Made by a program: the position numbers and the translations under genes. From NCBI GenBank assembly GCA_016508695.1, contig VNKQ01000011.1, positions 1,364,001 to 1,428,000 of the forward strand: DNA of 64,000 nt, in the 5' to 3' direction. Under the pieces are notes generated by a model that saw nothing but the letters and a program-made list of their open reading frames with translations, did not search any database and had not been told where the DNA came from. Positions 10,011 to 21,388 of this stretch are shown one piece after another; position 1 is the stretch's first letter, and each line of letters starts with the position of its first letter. The DNA is from Hyphodiscus hymeniophilus. Its lineage: Eukaryota; Ascomycota; Leotiomycetes; Helotiales; Hyphodiscaceae.

Positions 10011-10304
10011 ATGTCTTGGACAGAGTTTGCTAATTTTGGCCTCGCGGCACTCGTTTCTACCCTCTCCTTCCTTCACCTCTGGGCATTCTTCTTTCCAAAA
10101 GGATAAGTGAATAAACGCCTCCATCCCTCTCCGGCCCCTTCTTTGTCCAACGATGAAAGGGATTTCCTTAAGCTACAGATCCGCCTGCTCCAAGATACTA
10201 TCAAGGAGCTACGCCAAGCACCACCTGCTATACCAATTCCTCTCGAGGATATAGAAACAGTGGCCCCAGTGCACAGGCGGTCCGACAGAATAAGAAATCG
10301 CTGA
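10011..10304 (+). pseudogene. Small membrane-anchored helical protein, module copy B, with in-frame stop
   Basis: ATG at 10011 opens a 31-codon frame with a hydrophobic helix (GLAALVSTLSFLHLWAFFF) that stops at TAA 10104-10106. The same frame continues open to the TGA/stop at 10304 with a Pro/Ser linker (HPSPAPSLS), a helical segment (DFLKLQIRLLQDTIKEL) and a basic tail (VHRRSDRIRNR). This order (membrane helix, Pro linker, amphipathic helix, basic tail) and the position behind the F-box gene match copy A at 1606-1204; the tails also resemble each other (PLD..VTVQFRRR versus PLEDIETVAPVHRR). A GT donor follows the TAA directly but the stop lies before it, so splicing cannot remove it. A C-to-T change (CAA to TAA) would explain the break. 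It could still make a 31-aa membrane peptide. Confidence 0.5.
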
Positions 10305-11726
10305 CAGTACTATAGGGGGCCCTGGGAGCCAGGCCCGTAAATGGCTCCTGGCCTCTGAGAGATTTATCTCGATGAGGGGGTCGGCTGGCAAAGTCGAACT
10401 CCCACCTGTCCGTGGTGCTGGCTACGAACCTTCAGTTCTATCTGGAGAGCCAACGGGAGTCGCAATTTCGAAGTATCTTCATCCCAATGCACATTGAAGC
10501 TCGATTAACTCCATCGCAGATCTGTCATTGCCATCGAAGGCCTCAACATCTTCATCGACAGTACCTTGATCGTGATCCTCAATCCTCGACCTCGATGCCC
10601 ATGCCTCCTCCGATCACGGTCCCGACGATTACTAATTTCGAGAACCACATTGCTGTCGTCGAGCAGTGAAGCAAGGAATGCGGTAGAGTACACTGGCACA
10701 CACATGGGATCAAGGGAATCTTGTGTGAATGCCAGCTTGAGCTCTGTGCAATAAGACTCGAGCAAATTACAAAACGTACCCCGTCGGAATCACCTGATAT
10801 CCTTTGTGCTTTCCCTCCGGCAGTTCACAAAAATATGGGCCCGGGTATTGTACTAATTATTCAAAGACCCACGAGAAGGCTGAGTAAGTTGGTGTCTGGC
10901 GAGACTTTCTGATCGCAGTCTTTACCTTTCAAGCCACCAGTGAGAGTATCTTAGTTCGGCATCCCAACAAAGCAAAGAATTGAGAAGTTAAAGCTGGTAT
11001 ACGAATGCGGCGAGGATAGCTTGCTTAGTAGATTTTCTGATTCGTTCCTCCTTCTCAGTGCCTTTGCGATATGTACCAACCCAGGCTATCCATTCCGTAT
11101 TGTTGAAATAGAGCCATCCCCTAAGGACTGAGCTCGAACGGCCCAGTCCGTTCGCCCAATGTCCATATATGAAGAAGCGGTACGAACAGCACAACAATGG
11201 GACTCATCGGCGTCCAGCAGTTCATAGAGACACTTTACAGCGACAATGTAGTTTATTATGAATTGTTCTGTCGGTCAAGTTTGCGCGATCTGACATTGAA
11301 TTTGTCTGCCTTCCCCGGTGCGCCAGTGACGAGTCTGGCGTGGCTTATCAATGTGGATTGAACTCTACAGGTGAAAGCCAGATATCTTGAAAGGATTAGT
11401 AGACTAAAGAATCCACCTACATAAAGCGAGCTAAGCAGAAAAGTTGTAATAAAAAGGGCCGCTCGCAGCAATGGATCTGAATTGCAAACATACCTGCCCC
11501 TAGAATCTCGCTTTCTGCAAACCTTCTCGAAAAATTACCGATAACGGCCACGACTGTCCGGAATTCTGTTCTACAACTCTCGAATCTCCTCAACAAAACA
11601 TTCCCTAGATCAGCACAAGCCCATTCTGTAGTGCTGCCGATACTCGCCATTCTATTGCCTATGTGGGCGCGATAGTGACGCGATTCTATACACCGGAGCC
11701 GAGTCAGCAGTTGTCTGAGAAATAGG
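10305..11726. other. Intergenic; one weak small ORF
   Basis: No gene is supported. The least unlikely candidate is a minus-strand frame with ATG at 11650 (MASIGSTTEWACADLG) running 78 codons to 11417; it has a GTATGT donor-like site after codon 53 and, in another frame, a following hydrophobic stretch (11471-11256: ITTFLLSSLYVGGFFSLLIL). These may be exons of a small membrane protein, but no convincing acceptor joins them. Confidence 0.3.
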
Positions 11727-12419
11727 ATGTTTCTGAAGTTTCTGCAGCCTAGGGAGGGCAAAGGAGCATTCCTCGCGTGGCTCCTTGTTGTTGTATCCAT
11801 ACAGCTAGACTTTCTCCTAAGACGTCGTTCCCCGCTTGGAAAAGACTCGCTGGATCAGCATGCTCGGTTATGGTTTCGGAGCCTTTGCCCTGCAGGTTTA
11901 CTATGCCCGGTTTCACGACTTTGGACCCAGCTATGCCGCCACACGTTATGTAGCAGACAAAACTTACGAGTCTCTCGCCATTATCTACTTCATCGACAGC
12001 ATAAAAGCATACGAGAAGCACATTCGTGCTAGGGACGCACACATACGACCCACTGTCAAGCCGCGGACCGATTCACCAACCTTACCTGGCCCTGTTATCT
12101 CTACGTTGTCCTATGGGGCTCAGCCAGATGTTTCCATAGAGCAGACACAGTTTACAAATGGACAGATCAGCTCAGAGCGAACCAGCTTCAAGTGGCATCA
12201 GCAAGCTGGGACCAATGGCACATCCCACCGGAGTTTGCCCTACTGGTGCCCATTTCCGGTATTGTTCTGAGCACAGCGTTGTTTTATCGCTTCGTCGCTC
12301 GAGGAAACACAAGGCAGAGGTTCGTGCCTGCTATTCCTGTCGGGGTATGGTTCGGATTCGCCATTCTTCACGTCGGCATCTGCAATGCGCCTACAGCGTT
12401 AGGACTTCAAAAGCAGTAG
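11727..12419 (+). pseudogene. Remnant or intron-containing gene for a polytopic membrane protein
   Basis: Coding-like stretches lie in three frames: 11727-11830 (AFLAWLLVVVSIQLDFLLRR), about 11845-11893 (MLGYGFGAFALQ) and about 12035-12419 (LTWPCYLYVVLWGSARCF, then two further hydrophobic segments FALLVPISGIVL and VGVWFGFAILHVGI, ending LGLQKQ and a stop). A phase-0 intron from CAG|GTTTAC (after 11901) to TGCTAG (about 12034) would join the second and third pieces, but the first needs a one-base frame change near 11836. About three to four membrane helices result. I recognise no family. It may be a fungal integral membrane protein gene that has decayed; intron structure could rescue part of it. 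Confidence 0.35.
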
Positions 12420-13178
12420 TGTTTACTCCGTACGAACAAAGCCGAGTTTCAGAAGTTTCGGTGCCTGGATCCAGGAACCAATCATTAGGAAATTGGAACT
12501 GATCCTGCTGTACCGCAGACTGAGGAGAATTGGGCATCCCGTCCGCTCTGCCATACACAAGCCTCAGATCGGCAGATTAGTAGTTGGGTGGATGACCACC
12601 AGCGAATACCTGCTGTTGTATGTTTTTATTTTTGTCGAAAATGCTACTCTTTTTGCATTGCAAATGTGGACTGCTCGGAGCCGCTGACCTCAATGGTGAT
12701 ATCGGAGTCGCCAACAATATTTGATCGGTTAGAGTTTTTGTATATAGATGCGCTTTATGAAGAGCTACCAAATGCTCTCAGGTCACAGCAAGCCAAGCCT
12801 ACCCCTTTGAAATCGAGATTGGAGTTTGAAAATGGCGACATGTACTGCCTCGGGACATCACTCCGTCGAGGACGCCAGACGGATATCATCGATCCAAGAC
12901 GCGGCTTTGTAGTTTCTGAAGGAGTTGGCAGCCATGTGCACTGTGCTCTGGATACCTCCCTCGTCCCCGATGATCTTGTCACGGGATCCAAGAATGCCAT
13001 CGGAGGAGCTGCGACAACAATTTTCACTTTTGCGTCTTGATTATCCTGAGGCCAGTGGCATTTCAACATTCAATAAGTATCATGCCCGAGCGATAAATCG
13101 GTGTTATCGTTGCCACGGTTGGTGGCCTCCTAAGCTCCATATCCTTCGTCGAATCAATCAACCAGCCAACAAAAGTGT
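12420..13178. other. No supported gene
   Basis: A 150-codon plus-strand frame (12588-13040) lacks recognisable features and overlaps a 104-codon antisense frame. The word at 12518-12537 also occurs at 6109-6128. A TACTCCGTAC motif, common in ascomycete intergenic DNA, is at 12422-12431. Confidence 0.35.
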
Positions 13179-15078
13179 TTACCTTCTCTTCTCATCCACA
13201 ACCCTGATGAACTCATGATAAAATCGAATCATCTCTAGCAAACCCTGGACAGGCATTCGCTCATCCACGGTATGCATATTACTTCCCCTCGGGTCCAGGC
13301 TTGCCCGCCAAGGAGACATTCGGTAGATCTGAGATGAGAGCTTCCAGTAAAACTTTGTATCGGTATTTCCTATTGGATCTTAGTAGGCTGCTGGATCTTC
13401 CGATGGCCTGAACATGAACTTGCCAGTTAATAGCACAGGGGCCACACAAACATCTTTCCCGAACACTGCTTGGAGGGTATCCGCTAGCCATGTGAAGCGT
13501 ACATCACGGTGGTTTGAGACAGGTGAAGGTTCCAGCTCATAATGCCCAGCAAGAGTGACGGTTCCGACTGAATCACAGCTATTGTTTATGTCATTACCAA
13601 ATGCGATAAGACTGAAGCCCCATTTCTTGGTCAGTGGAGAAAGGATGCGGATATAGTAATCTTTGAGGACTTGAATCGAGTCTTCGACAGCAATTCGGTG
13701 ATTCACAACGGCGTAGGCTGTTTCGGGCAACGCATTTGCTAGAACTGATAAACAAATTTACGGGACAAGGTTTGGCATTGCCAGCCCTGGGAAACTCACA
13801 TTGCTCTCCTCCTCGCATTATGTCAACAGCTGTGGAAGTACGTACTAAAGCTCGCCTTTCAAGAGAACTGTCCATGTAGTTGAGAACCTCATTCGACGAC
13901 GACGGATCTAAAATAGCTTTTCGGAGCGATAGAGGCATATTTTTGGAATGAAGTGCCGCAATCTTAAGGTACACTGTGGTTGGATTTTTGTTGGTAAGTC
14001 GAGACGTGAAAGGCGATGCTTCGATTGCATTGATAGCTTGGGCAAGATAACCGACTGCGACTACGTAAATGACATTCAATTTGACATTGAGAGAGTTGCT
14101 TACTACAAGTATGATCGGGTGGTGTCGACGAGTGGCCACCTGTAGTGTCTATGGTGATTTGAACATCCAGGTAACCCTTTTCTGCTGTTGCCGGAAGTGC
14201 GAACTCAGTCCCAAAATGCTCTTCAATTCCTGCGATACCTTCATCAAACTACGTCGTGTCAGCAATAAGGCTTCGAAGCTTCCACGAGAATCTCCTTACG
14301 ATCAGCTCAATCCCATCCTCCCCATATGTCTCTAGAATCCGCTCTGCGAGATACCTCGCTCCGTTACTCTGGTCAAGCCCTCCTTCCTCATCAAACCCAA
14401 TGGAGACTAAAACAGTCCTCGTCGGTGTGAAGTCGCAGTGTATTAGAGCATCAATAGCTGAAAGGATAGCGATCAGATTAGACTTATCATCCTCTGAGCC
14501 ACGTCCCCATATATACTCTCCGTCGTAGTGACCTGAGAATGGTGGATAAGTCCACCGTTCCAGCGTCGACTCTGGTGCGGAAACAACCTTCGGGAGTTAA
14601 AGTACAAGTCTGAAAATTTGAGGGCAGCTCATACATCTGAATGTGCCATGAAGAGCAACGGTTTCAATTTCGGATTCGACCCCTGCCAGGTGTAAAGTAA
14701 GGCATGCTGGTTGATGACCTCCAAACTTAATCTATCGTGTCTGGAACAATCTTTAACAAGGCTCATCAAGTGTATACAGGGAACGTCTCACAGTATAGGG
14801 AAAGTTTTCCTCAAATATTGCGTGAAGGAGTGAAAGATTCCCCATCGAGGATCTTTGCCAACTTCGCCTATTCCATCAGCAATGACAGTTGGGATTTGTA
14901 CAGCTCCAGAGAGACGTCTCGCAACGAGATCTCGATAGTACTGGTCTTTGAAAAGATCTAGATTGATATTGGAGACGTCGCTGGGGTGCTGAGATTGGAA
15001 GAGAGGTTGGTCGGGTAAACCGCGGGTAGCGTCTGCCTCGCCATCTCGAAAGTCGGGGGCGGATATGATAATGCGCAT
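13179..15078 (-). CDS. M20 family metallopeptidase, carboxypeptidase S-like
   Basis: A multi-exon gene for a zinc dipeptidase/carboxypeptidase of the Cps1 (Gly-Xaa carboxypeptidase) group, which trims C-terminal residues from small peptides, typically in the vacuole or secretory path. Metal and catalytic motifs are present in order: AHSDVV (HxD), GRGSEDDKSN (bridging Asp), GFDEEGG (catalytic and metal Glu), GGHSSTPPDHT, NALPE, TGNTDTKFYW and MHTVDERM. At least six introns are needed; most have GT donors (for example GTGAGA after 14792, GTAAGG near 14300, GTGAGT near 13800). The one before the TGNTDT block (13423-13370) has a GC donor (GCAAGT). I placed the start at the ATG at 15078; family members usually have an N-terminal membrane anchor, so another 5' exon is likely (a GTAAGT donor lies near 15153). 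Confidence 0.8.
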
Positions 15079-16765
15079 CTTAGGTGACGATGAAATGAAC
15101 GGATAGCGAGCAGAATGTACCCTATGAGTGGGGTCTGAAAACGATTTTCAACTTACGACCATTCAAGTCTTCCACCACAATGATATCTTGACATAAAAGT
15201 TAGAAGGAGATTTGGGCTGCGGGGTCGGGCATGCAAGAACTACTGTAGCGAGTATGTACCTAGGCTTAGGTACCTACTGGAAGGACCACCGTACTTCACC
15301 GTTGCTTCACAGCTACATACTGTAATCACGGGGCAGCGTCCTCTTTTAAACGAGCTGGTGGAGCTCTCTCGAGCCCCTGAACGTGTAACTTGAGGGAAGA
15401 AAAGAGATCCACAGAAACAGTGAATTGTTTGTTCAAAGTGTGAGAACATTAAGGGCCTTGTAAACCAGTAAACTGTAAACATGCAGCAGTACATAGCGTG
15501 TAGATAACACGAAGAAAAACATATGAAATAAAACCCATGAAGCATCGTTTCCAATGCAGCACCGGTAGTGTCTAAAACAATAGAAATGAATACAAGACTC
15601 TCATTCAATGAGGCGCGCAATAGTGATCTGCCCCTCTCAGTGCATGGTCATGGAATGATGCCGAAGGAATATCTGGATGCCAAAAAACTTCGTGGGTTTT
15701 CAGTGATTGTTGTTTGCTGGGCTTTTTGTATTAGAATATTGGCGATCTTTGTTTGAGATGAGCCTGCCATGCTTCAGCATACAAGCTAGGTAGACTCAGC
15801 GTGCATGGAGCTTGAATCTTTGAGAGCTATCCTGTGACATCCTGTGACATTGTATGGGGCTATTCATTTCTGTCACCATCATACAGCCGTCTGAAAGGAC
15901 ATTCGATGCTTTCTATTCCTACGCATTGAAATCAACTCTTTCGACCTTTACCACTCAGAATCATCGTCGCTGATTCGTGCGGAGCTCCATTCTTAAGCTC
16001 ATAGAGGCCAATTGCGCAGGGTTGGCCTTATCGGGCCTTGCGTGCTGCGTGCTAGATACTGTTGGCCGAGAACAAAAGCCGATATGGACGTTGCCCGGAC
16101 CATGGGTTGTGAAGCGAAGTTCCCAGAGAATGGGATGAGACTGCCCCGCATAATGTACTTGAGAGTTGTCATGCAACCAGCACCTTTAGCCGTCCTAATA
16201 GTCTCGATACATACGACGCCCAGAATTCAAAATAGGCCGCGATGAGGTCAAAGAACCCTGGGATTTACTATACTGTGGTTGAGCTCGGATGATTTCCCAT
16301 CGACGGTGTGGCGAAGAGCCGCCCGAGACGGCTCAATGATAATCCTAGTGGATCACGGCCATCTGTTCATTTGTTCAATAGCGCTGGTGTCATGGTATGC
16401 CTCTTATCGCATCATACATGGAGTGGTTCTTTCAGAGCTTCAGTGGTTCGACCCGACTCCACAAAGCCAGCTCGGCTCTCCTCCTTCCATCGGTACCTCT
16501 TCTCCGCGAGCCACCCGCTATCTTCTTCCATTGATTGTTCCTTGCCCTTGCGAATCCAGACAGTCACTTATCTGGTACTGAGGCGTCCATCGGGCCGCGG
16601 CTGGCAGGTGTGGAGAAACTCATTTCTCTGCATGTTCAATGGCGTTCATCAGCCCTCTGTCTTTTGTGGCCTTCTTATATCCATTTGATGGCATTCTTTT
16701 ATTTCCAGCCAAAGTCCACTCTCGGCACTTCATGATATCTTTCCTCTACAGTTTCCGTTGTCAAA
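15079..16765. other. Divergent intergenic region between peptidase and NRPS-like gene
   Basis: No supported gene. It holds an inverted repeat GTACCTA-GGCT-TAGGTAC near 15256-15273 and a short tandem duplication of ATCCTGTGACAT near 15838-15852. Candidate promoters of both flanking genes must lie here. Confidence 0.45.
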
Positions 16766-19700
16766 ATGCCCCACACTTTGGTTGACCCGTCGCCCTTGGC
16801 GAAGAACGTCCCATCAAAAAGCGTTGTTCATTGTTCTGACCCTTCTGTTGTTCCCTCGATCAACGCAACAGAACGAACCAAAGAGCTTTGGTGGCTGCAT
16901 GGACATCCCCATTCTAAGCGATATTCAGATGCGAAGCTAGTCAGCCTTGGAGCTCTTGTACGCCATGATGGTCTTCTATATAAAGGACAAAAAGCTTTTT
17001 TATACCCTGCTTCTGCAGAACCTGCTACAAAGTACAAGTCGATGACCTGGGATGAGTTCGACTCGGTCACAGAGACAATTGCTCTATCTTATGCCTCCCA
17101 GCTCAGAAGTGAGCTTGATAAAGCCAATGTCACACAAATCCAACCGACACTTGCCCTTCTTGGAGAAGGGAAGACTTTGGAATACTTCTGTACTCAGTTA
17201 GCGCTCCAAAAACTTGGGGTGAGAGTGCTTCTACTGGCGGAGTCCAATGCTTTGAACGCTCTGCATTATCTTCTAGAAAGCTGTCAAGTTTGGGCCGTCA
17301 TTGTCGATTCCAAGAATTCCAAGACAGATATAATGAATCTCAGAAAATTAGATATGATCCAAGGTTTTCCTCAGAGCAGAGATTTCATATATGCGGACCT
17401 GGATGCAGTCAAATTCCAAGACTTCGGGGACGTCTGGGAACGTCATTCGTTCATCATCCACTCGTCAGGCTCAACTGGGATGCCAAAGCCTATTATTCAT
17501 ACCAACCGGAGTATGATGCTCATTGCGCGAATGTATCGTTTATTTCAAGATTTTGAGGTTGAGAACTGGTTTCTCCTATTTCCTTTGTGAGTATACTTGT
17601 GTCTCTGATCACACCAGGCCTGACTGCCTAGATATCATATCGCGGGCATCTCGATTGCTCTTTCTGGCCTTCCAAATGGCCAAATTCTATCATTCCCGAT
17701 ATTATCGTGGCCGCCGTCCTCGTCTTCGACCTTCAAGGCTTGGGAGACGTTGACAGACATGGGTCACCCTGTTCACTGTGTTCACTGCGCACCAACGCTG
17801 ATAGAAAACATGTACGACTATATTCTGGATCACGGATCCGACTTTACTCCATTATCATCACTCAAACTTCTTCAACCGGGCGGTGCTGCGTTATCAGATA
17901 GTATCATTCAAGAACTCGTTTCCAACGGTGTGAACGTCAAAACTACGTACGGAAGTACTGAGATTGGTCCACCCTTCCGCTCAATTCCTCATACAAGAGA
18001 CAATCCCAAATGCTATTCATTCAGAAATCTTTATCCAGATAACCCGTTTCTTAAAATGGAGGAAGTTGGCGAAAGCCTTTATGAATGCGTTGTACACAAA
18101 GGCTTTGAGCTCGCTGCAAACCTATGGGAGAATAGCGACGATCCGTACCGAACAAACGACCTCTTCATTCAGGATCCTCCGAACAGTGGATTCTTCGTGC
18201 TACAGGGCAGGAAGGATGATATGCTTATTCATTCAAACGGCGAGAACACGAGCGCTGGTGCACTCCAGCTCGACATTCAAACAGCTTCGAAAATAATTTG
18301 TAGGGTATTGGCAGTAGGCCATTCACAGCCTTGTGTCGGGCTCTTAGTTGAGATACATAAAGGCTATGACCCTGATAGTCCTTCCATACGTGCAGCAGTG
18401 TGGGAGATGGTGCAACAAGTCAACTCCAGGTACCCAAAACACTCTCAAGTCACGGAAAACATGATCCATGTCCTTCCCATGGGAAGCATGCTCCCTGTTA
18501 CGCCGAAAGGAAACATCAAGCGCAAAGAAGCCTGCCAGCTCTACTCATCTGAGATCGCTGACCTATTCTCTTACCTCTCTACTCCACCGTCTCGCGAGAC
18601 GTCAAGAAACATGTCGTCTTCAGAAGCTCTTTCGGAATACCTCCGGAAGCTTCTGTCTTCCATCTCCAACGTCACAGCACCCGAAATACATGACTGGACA
18701 ACGCTATACGACCTCGGTATCGATTCCCGACTCGCTCTCACCCTCCGCTCCTCCCTTTCCACATACGTTGGACGCTCCGTCTCGCTGTCGACACTCTTCG
18801 AGAACCCTTCCGTCTCTGCGCTCGTATCTCACTTATCATCCCGATCTTCATCTGCATCGGCGTCATCACCGGACCCCATTCCAAGCGAGAAGACATGTCA
18901 AACTCAAAACATAAACCGCATTATCTCAACCTTAGCATCAGAATTCAAAACCTGGCCTCCACTCTCCTCTTCCCACCATACACCCACGACCAAGGAAACT
19001 GTTCTCCTGACTGGGGCCTCCGGCTCTCTAGGAACCGCACTCTTAAAAACTCTATCTGCATCCTCGAACGTCATAAAAATCTATGCCATGGTACGCGGTC
19101 CAAAATCTCTCTCTAGACTTCGCAAGTCCCTCGACGCCCGAGGCATGGATGCCTCAATTCTCGAGCCTGGAGGCAAGATTGAGGTTCTGAACTTCAGCAT
19201 GCAAGACCCACTCCTGGGATTAGATGTAGATGTGTACGCACGTCTAGCGATGGATGTCACGATCGTGGTACAGAATGCATGGAAGATGGATTTCAACGTC
19301 CGCGTGCAAGGATTCGAGGATGATTGTTTACGAAGTTCGTCTTTCAGATTCCTGCTTCAGGCGTGAGATGCTAGTTTACTAAAATGATACCCAGATACAA
19401 TGTCCCTCCTCCGCCTCTGTCACGCGGGCCGACGCAAAACCCTGGCTTTCACAAGCAGCATCAGCACCTGCATGGGAGCAGGTCAAGTCTCTATTAATGT
19501 CCCCGAAGAGCCCATTGGTGCAGATCCCACAGTCGCATTACCAACTGGGTATGCTCAAAGCAAATATATTGTTGAGCGGCTGACGCAACTAGCTTCTGCA
19601 TCCAAGAATTTGATGCAGAAGGTTGTGCTGCTGAGAGTAGGGCAGCTCTGCGGCAGTACGGAGACGGGAATGTGGAATACGAATGAGATGTGGCCGATCA

Positions 19701-20197
19701 TGTTCGCTACCTCTCTTCACCCGGGCATGAGATGCATCCCGGAGTTCAGGGAGACGAAGGTCGATTGGATTCCCGTTGACGTTGCAGCGGACACTATTAG
19801 CGAGCTGCTCATCTCCTCAAATCGCGAGGAAGACGAGGGGATGTACCAGGTGTTCAACATCGTCAATCCTCGGTCAGTACCCTGGTCGGATCTTGTCTCT
19901 ATGCTCCAAGCTTCGACTTTCGAACTTGGCAAGCTCGAAGTCGTGCCCATGACCGAATGGGTATCCCGTTTGTCAGCCCTGTCCTCGACGCTATCTCCCG
20001 ATGAGCTTCCCGGCTTGAGATTATTACAGTTTTTCGAGGGCATGGCCTCGGCGGAAGGGAAAGGGCACGAATCAAGTAAAGTATTTGACACGGAGAAAAG
20101 CAGAGCAATAAGTCAGTCATTGAGGGAGTGCAAGCCTTTTCGTCGAGAGTGGATGGAGAGGAATCTGGAGGTCTGGAAGGAGAATGGTTTTTTGTAG
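16766..20197 (+). CDS. NRPS-like enzyme: adenylation-thiolation-reductase
   Basis: Three exons, 16766-17586, 17632-19334 and 19395-20197, give 1108 aa; introns of 45 bp (donor GTGAGT, branch CTGAC, acceptor TAG) and 60 bp (GTTCGT...CCAG) restore frame exactly. The adenylation domain (about 20-560) has A3 HSSGSTGMPKP (about 232), A5 YGSTEIG, A7 YRTNDLF, A8 GRKDDMLIHSNGE and the C-terminal Lys motif TPKGNIKRKEA. The thiolation domain has LGIDS with the phosphopantetheine-accepting Ser at about 639. The reductase (about 730-1105) has the nucleotide-binding TGASGSLG and the YAQSK active site. Such enzymes activate a carboxylic acid and release it as aldehyde or alcohol using NADPH, as in Lys2-type and aryl-acid reductases. 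No condensation domain is present. No tailoring genes adjoin it, so it appears to be an orphan. Substrate cannot be read from sequence by eye. Confidence 0.92.
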
Positions 20198-21388
20198 CAT
20201 ATGAGGACATCAAGAAATCAATGAGATGATAGAATTGGACTTAGAGAGCTTGTCGATATACGAATTACAAACTCTCCGTCCCCGCAAGCAGTCAAACAAT
20301 GTGAAAGAGTCATAGCAACGGCAACGTGAAGTTCCGATCCTGATTATTAAAGCACTTTCCGATCCCCGATGTCGTCGGTGAGAAAAGGGAAATTGAGGAG
20401 TATGCTGAATAGAGAGAAAGGCTAAAGATACCTAACAACTAGAAGTCGTCGGCGGCCTGTGCATCACGGTACAAATCGATGTAGTCAACAAATTCCAAGC
20501 CATTTACCGGGCCAGCACTTTCCTCATCCTCACCTTCAGAGAGAGCGTGTATATATTCTCCAGAATTCCCTATAGTAGAGAAAGAGTATACCGCTAATAC
20601 TAAGATTATAGAAGCATCGAAAGACAATACTAATCCATTCGACATTAGTACACAATTCGGTCAGGTCAGTATATTGTAGCACTCGAGACAGCCTTCTCGC
20701 AAACGGACGATCCGATAAAAGCGTCGGAAGTCATTGTGGTGGGTCCATATCAAGCGCGAGGAGTTTAATGGATCGACAGGTCTTATTTGATCGATAATAG
20801 GAGTTGCGTCGACAGCGACACTTGTGGAGACAGTAAGGTATTCATGGATCGTGAATGGGACTTCCTCCTAGAGCAAATTGTAAACACCATTCTAGTGCTA
20901 ATAGTGCACCTATCCTAGTTGCCCACGGCGACGGTGATCCAGCGGTGATGTTCGTACATAGAACGCGAAGTGGGAGGTCGTGTCTGGCACTGCGAGAATG
21001 AAAATATAAGAAGGAAAATCACGAGGGAGGACTGTAGACGAGGGCTGTAAACGAGGGGAAAGATGGAGACGGTTAAGCGGGATACATATCAACACTCGAT
21101 TCGCTGATATATTACAGAAGATAGAGAGCACCTTGACACCAGCCCGACTTATCCAACCAGTGCACGGGTTTTCAACTTGCCCTGTACAATACGGAAATAA
21201 CCATAGAACGCCTCGATACCCTGACGCCCTCTATGCCAGCCACGCCGTTCGTCCCAAGTTCGTTGCTTCGTTTTGGTATGTCATGCGGAAAAGGATGTGA
21301 TCTTGTTGATCGTTTCAAGTCCTTTGATAACTTTCGGAGATGAGCCCTTATCCGTATGATATCGTCTTTTCCTCCATCACTCATCACA
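20198..21388. other. Intergenic with a weak small ORF
   Basis: The minus-strand frame 20645-20439 (68 codons) has a hydrophobic N-terminus (LSFDASIILVLAVYSFS) and an acidic tail (EGEDEESAGP...YIDLYRDA). Composition is protein-like but I recognise no family and see no splice partner; it may be a fragment. Nothing else is supported. Confidence 0.35.

Noticed and set aside
10107..10304. Separate 65-codon gene starting at 10107
   Set aside because: The start would be GTG, not used in fungal nuclear genes. It is the continuation of the frame opened at 10011 after a stop.
16766..20197. Full secondary-metabolite gene cluster around the NRPS-like gene
   Set aside because: Neighbours are a peptidase and a RING ligase; no P450, methyltransferase, transporter or Zn2Cys6 regulator lies within the window.
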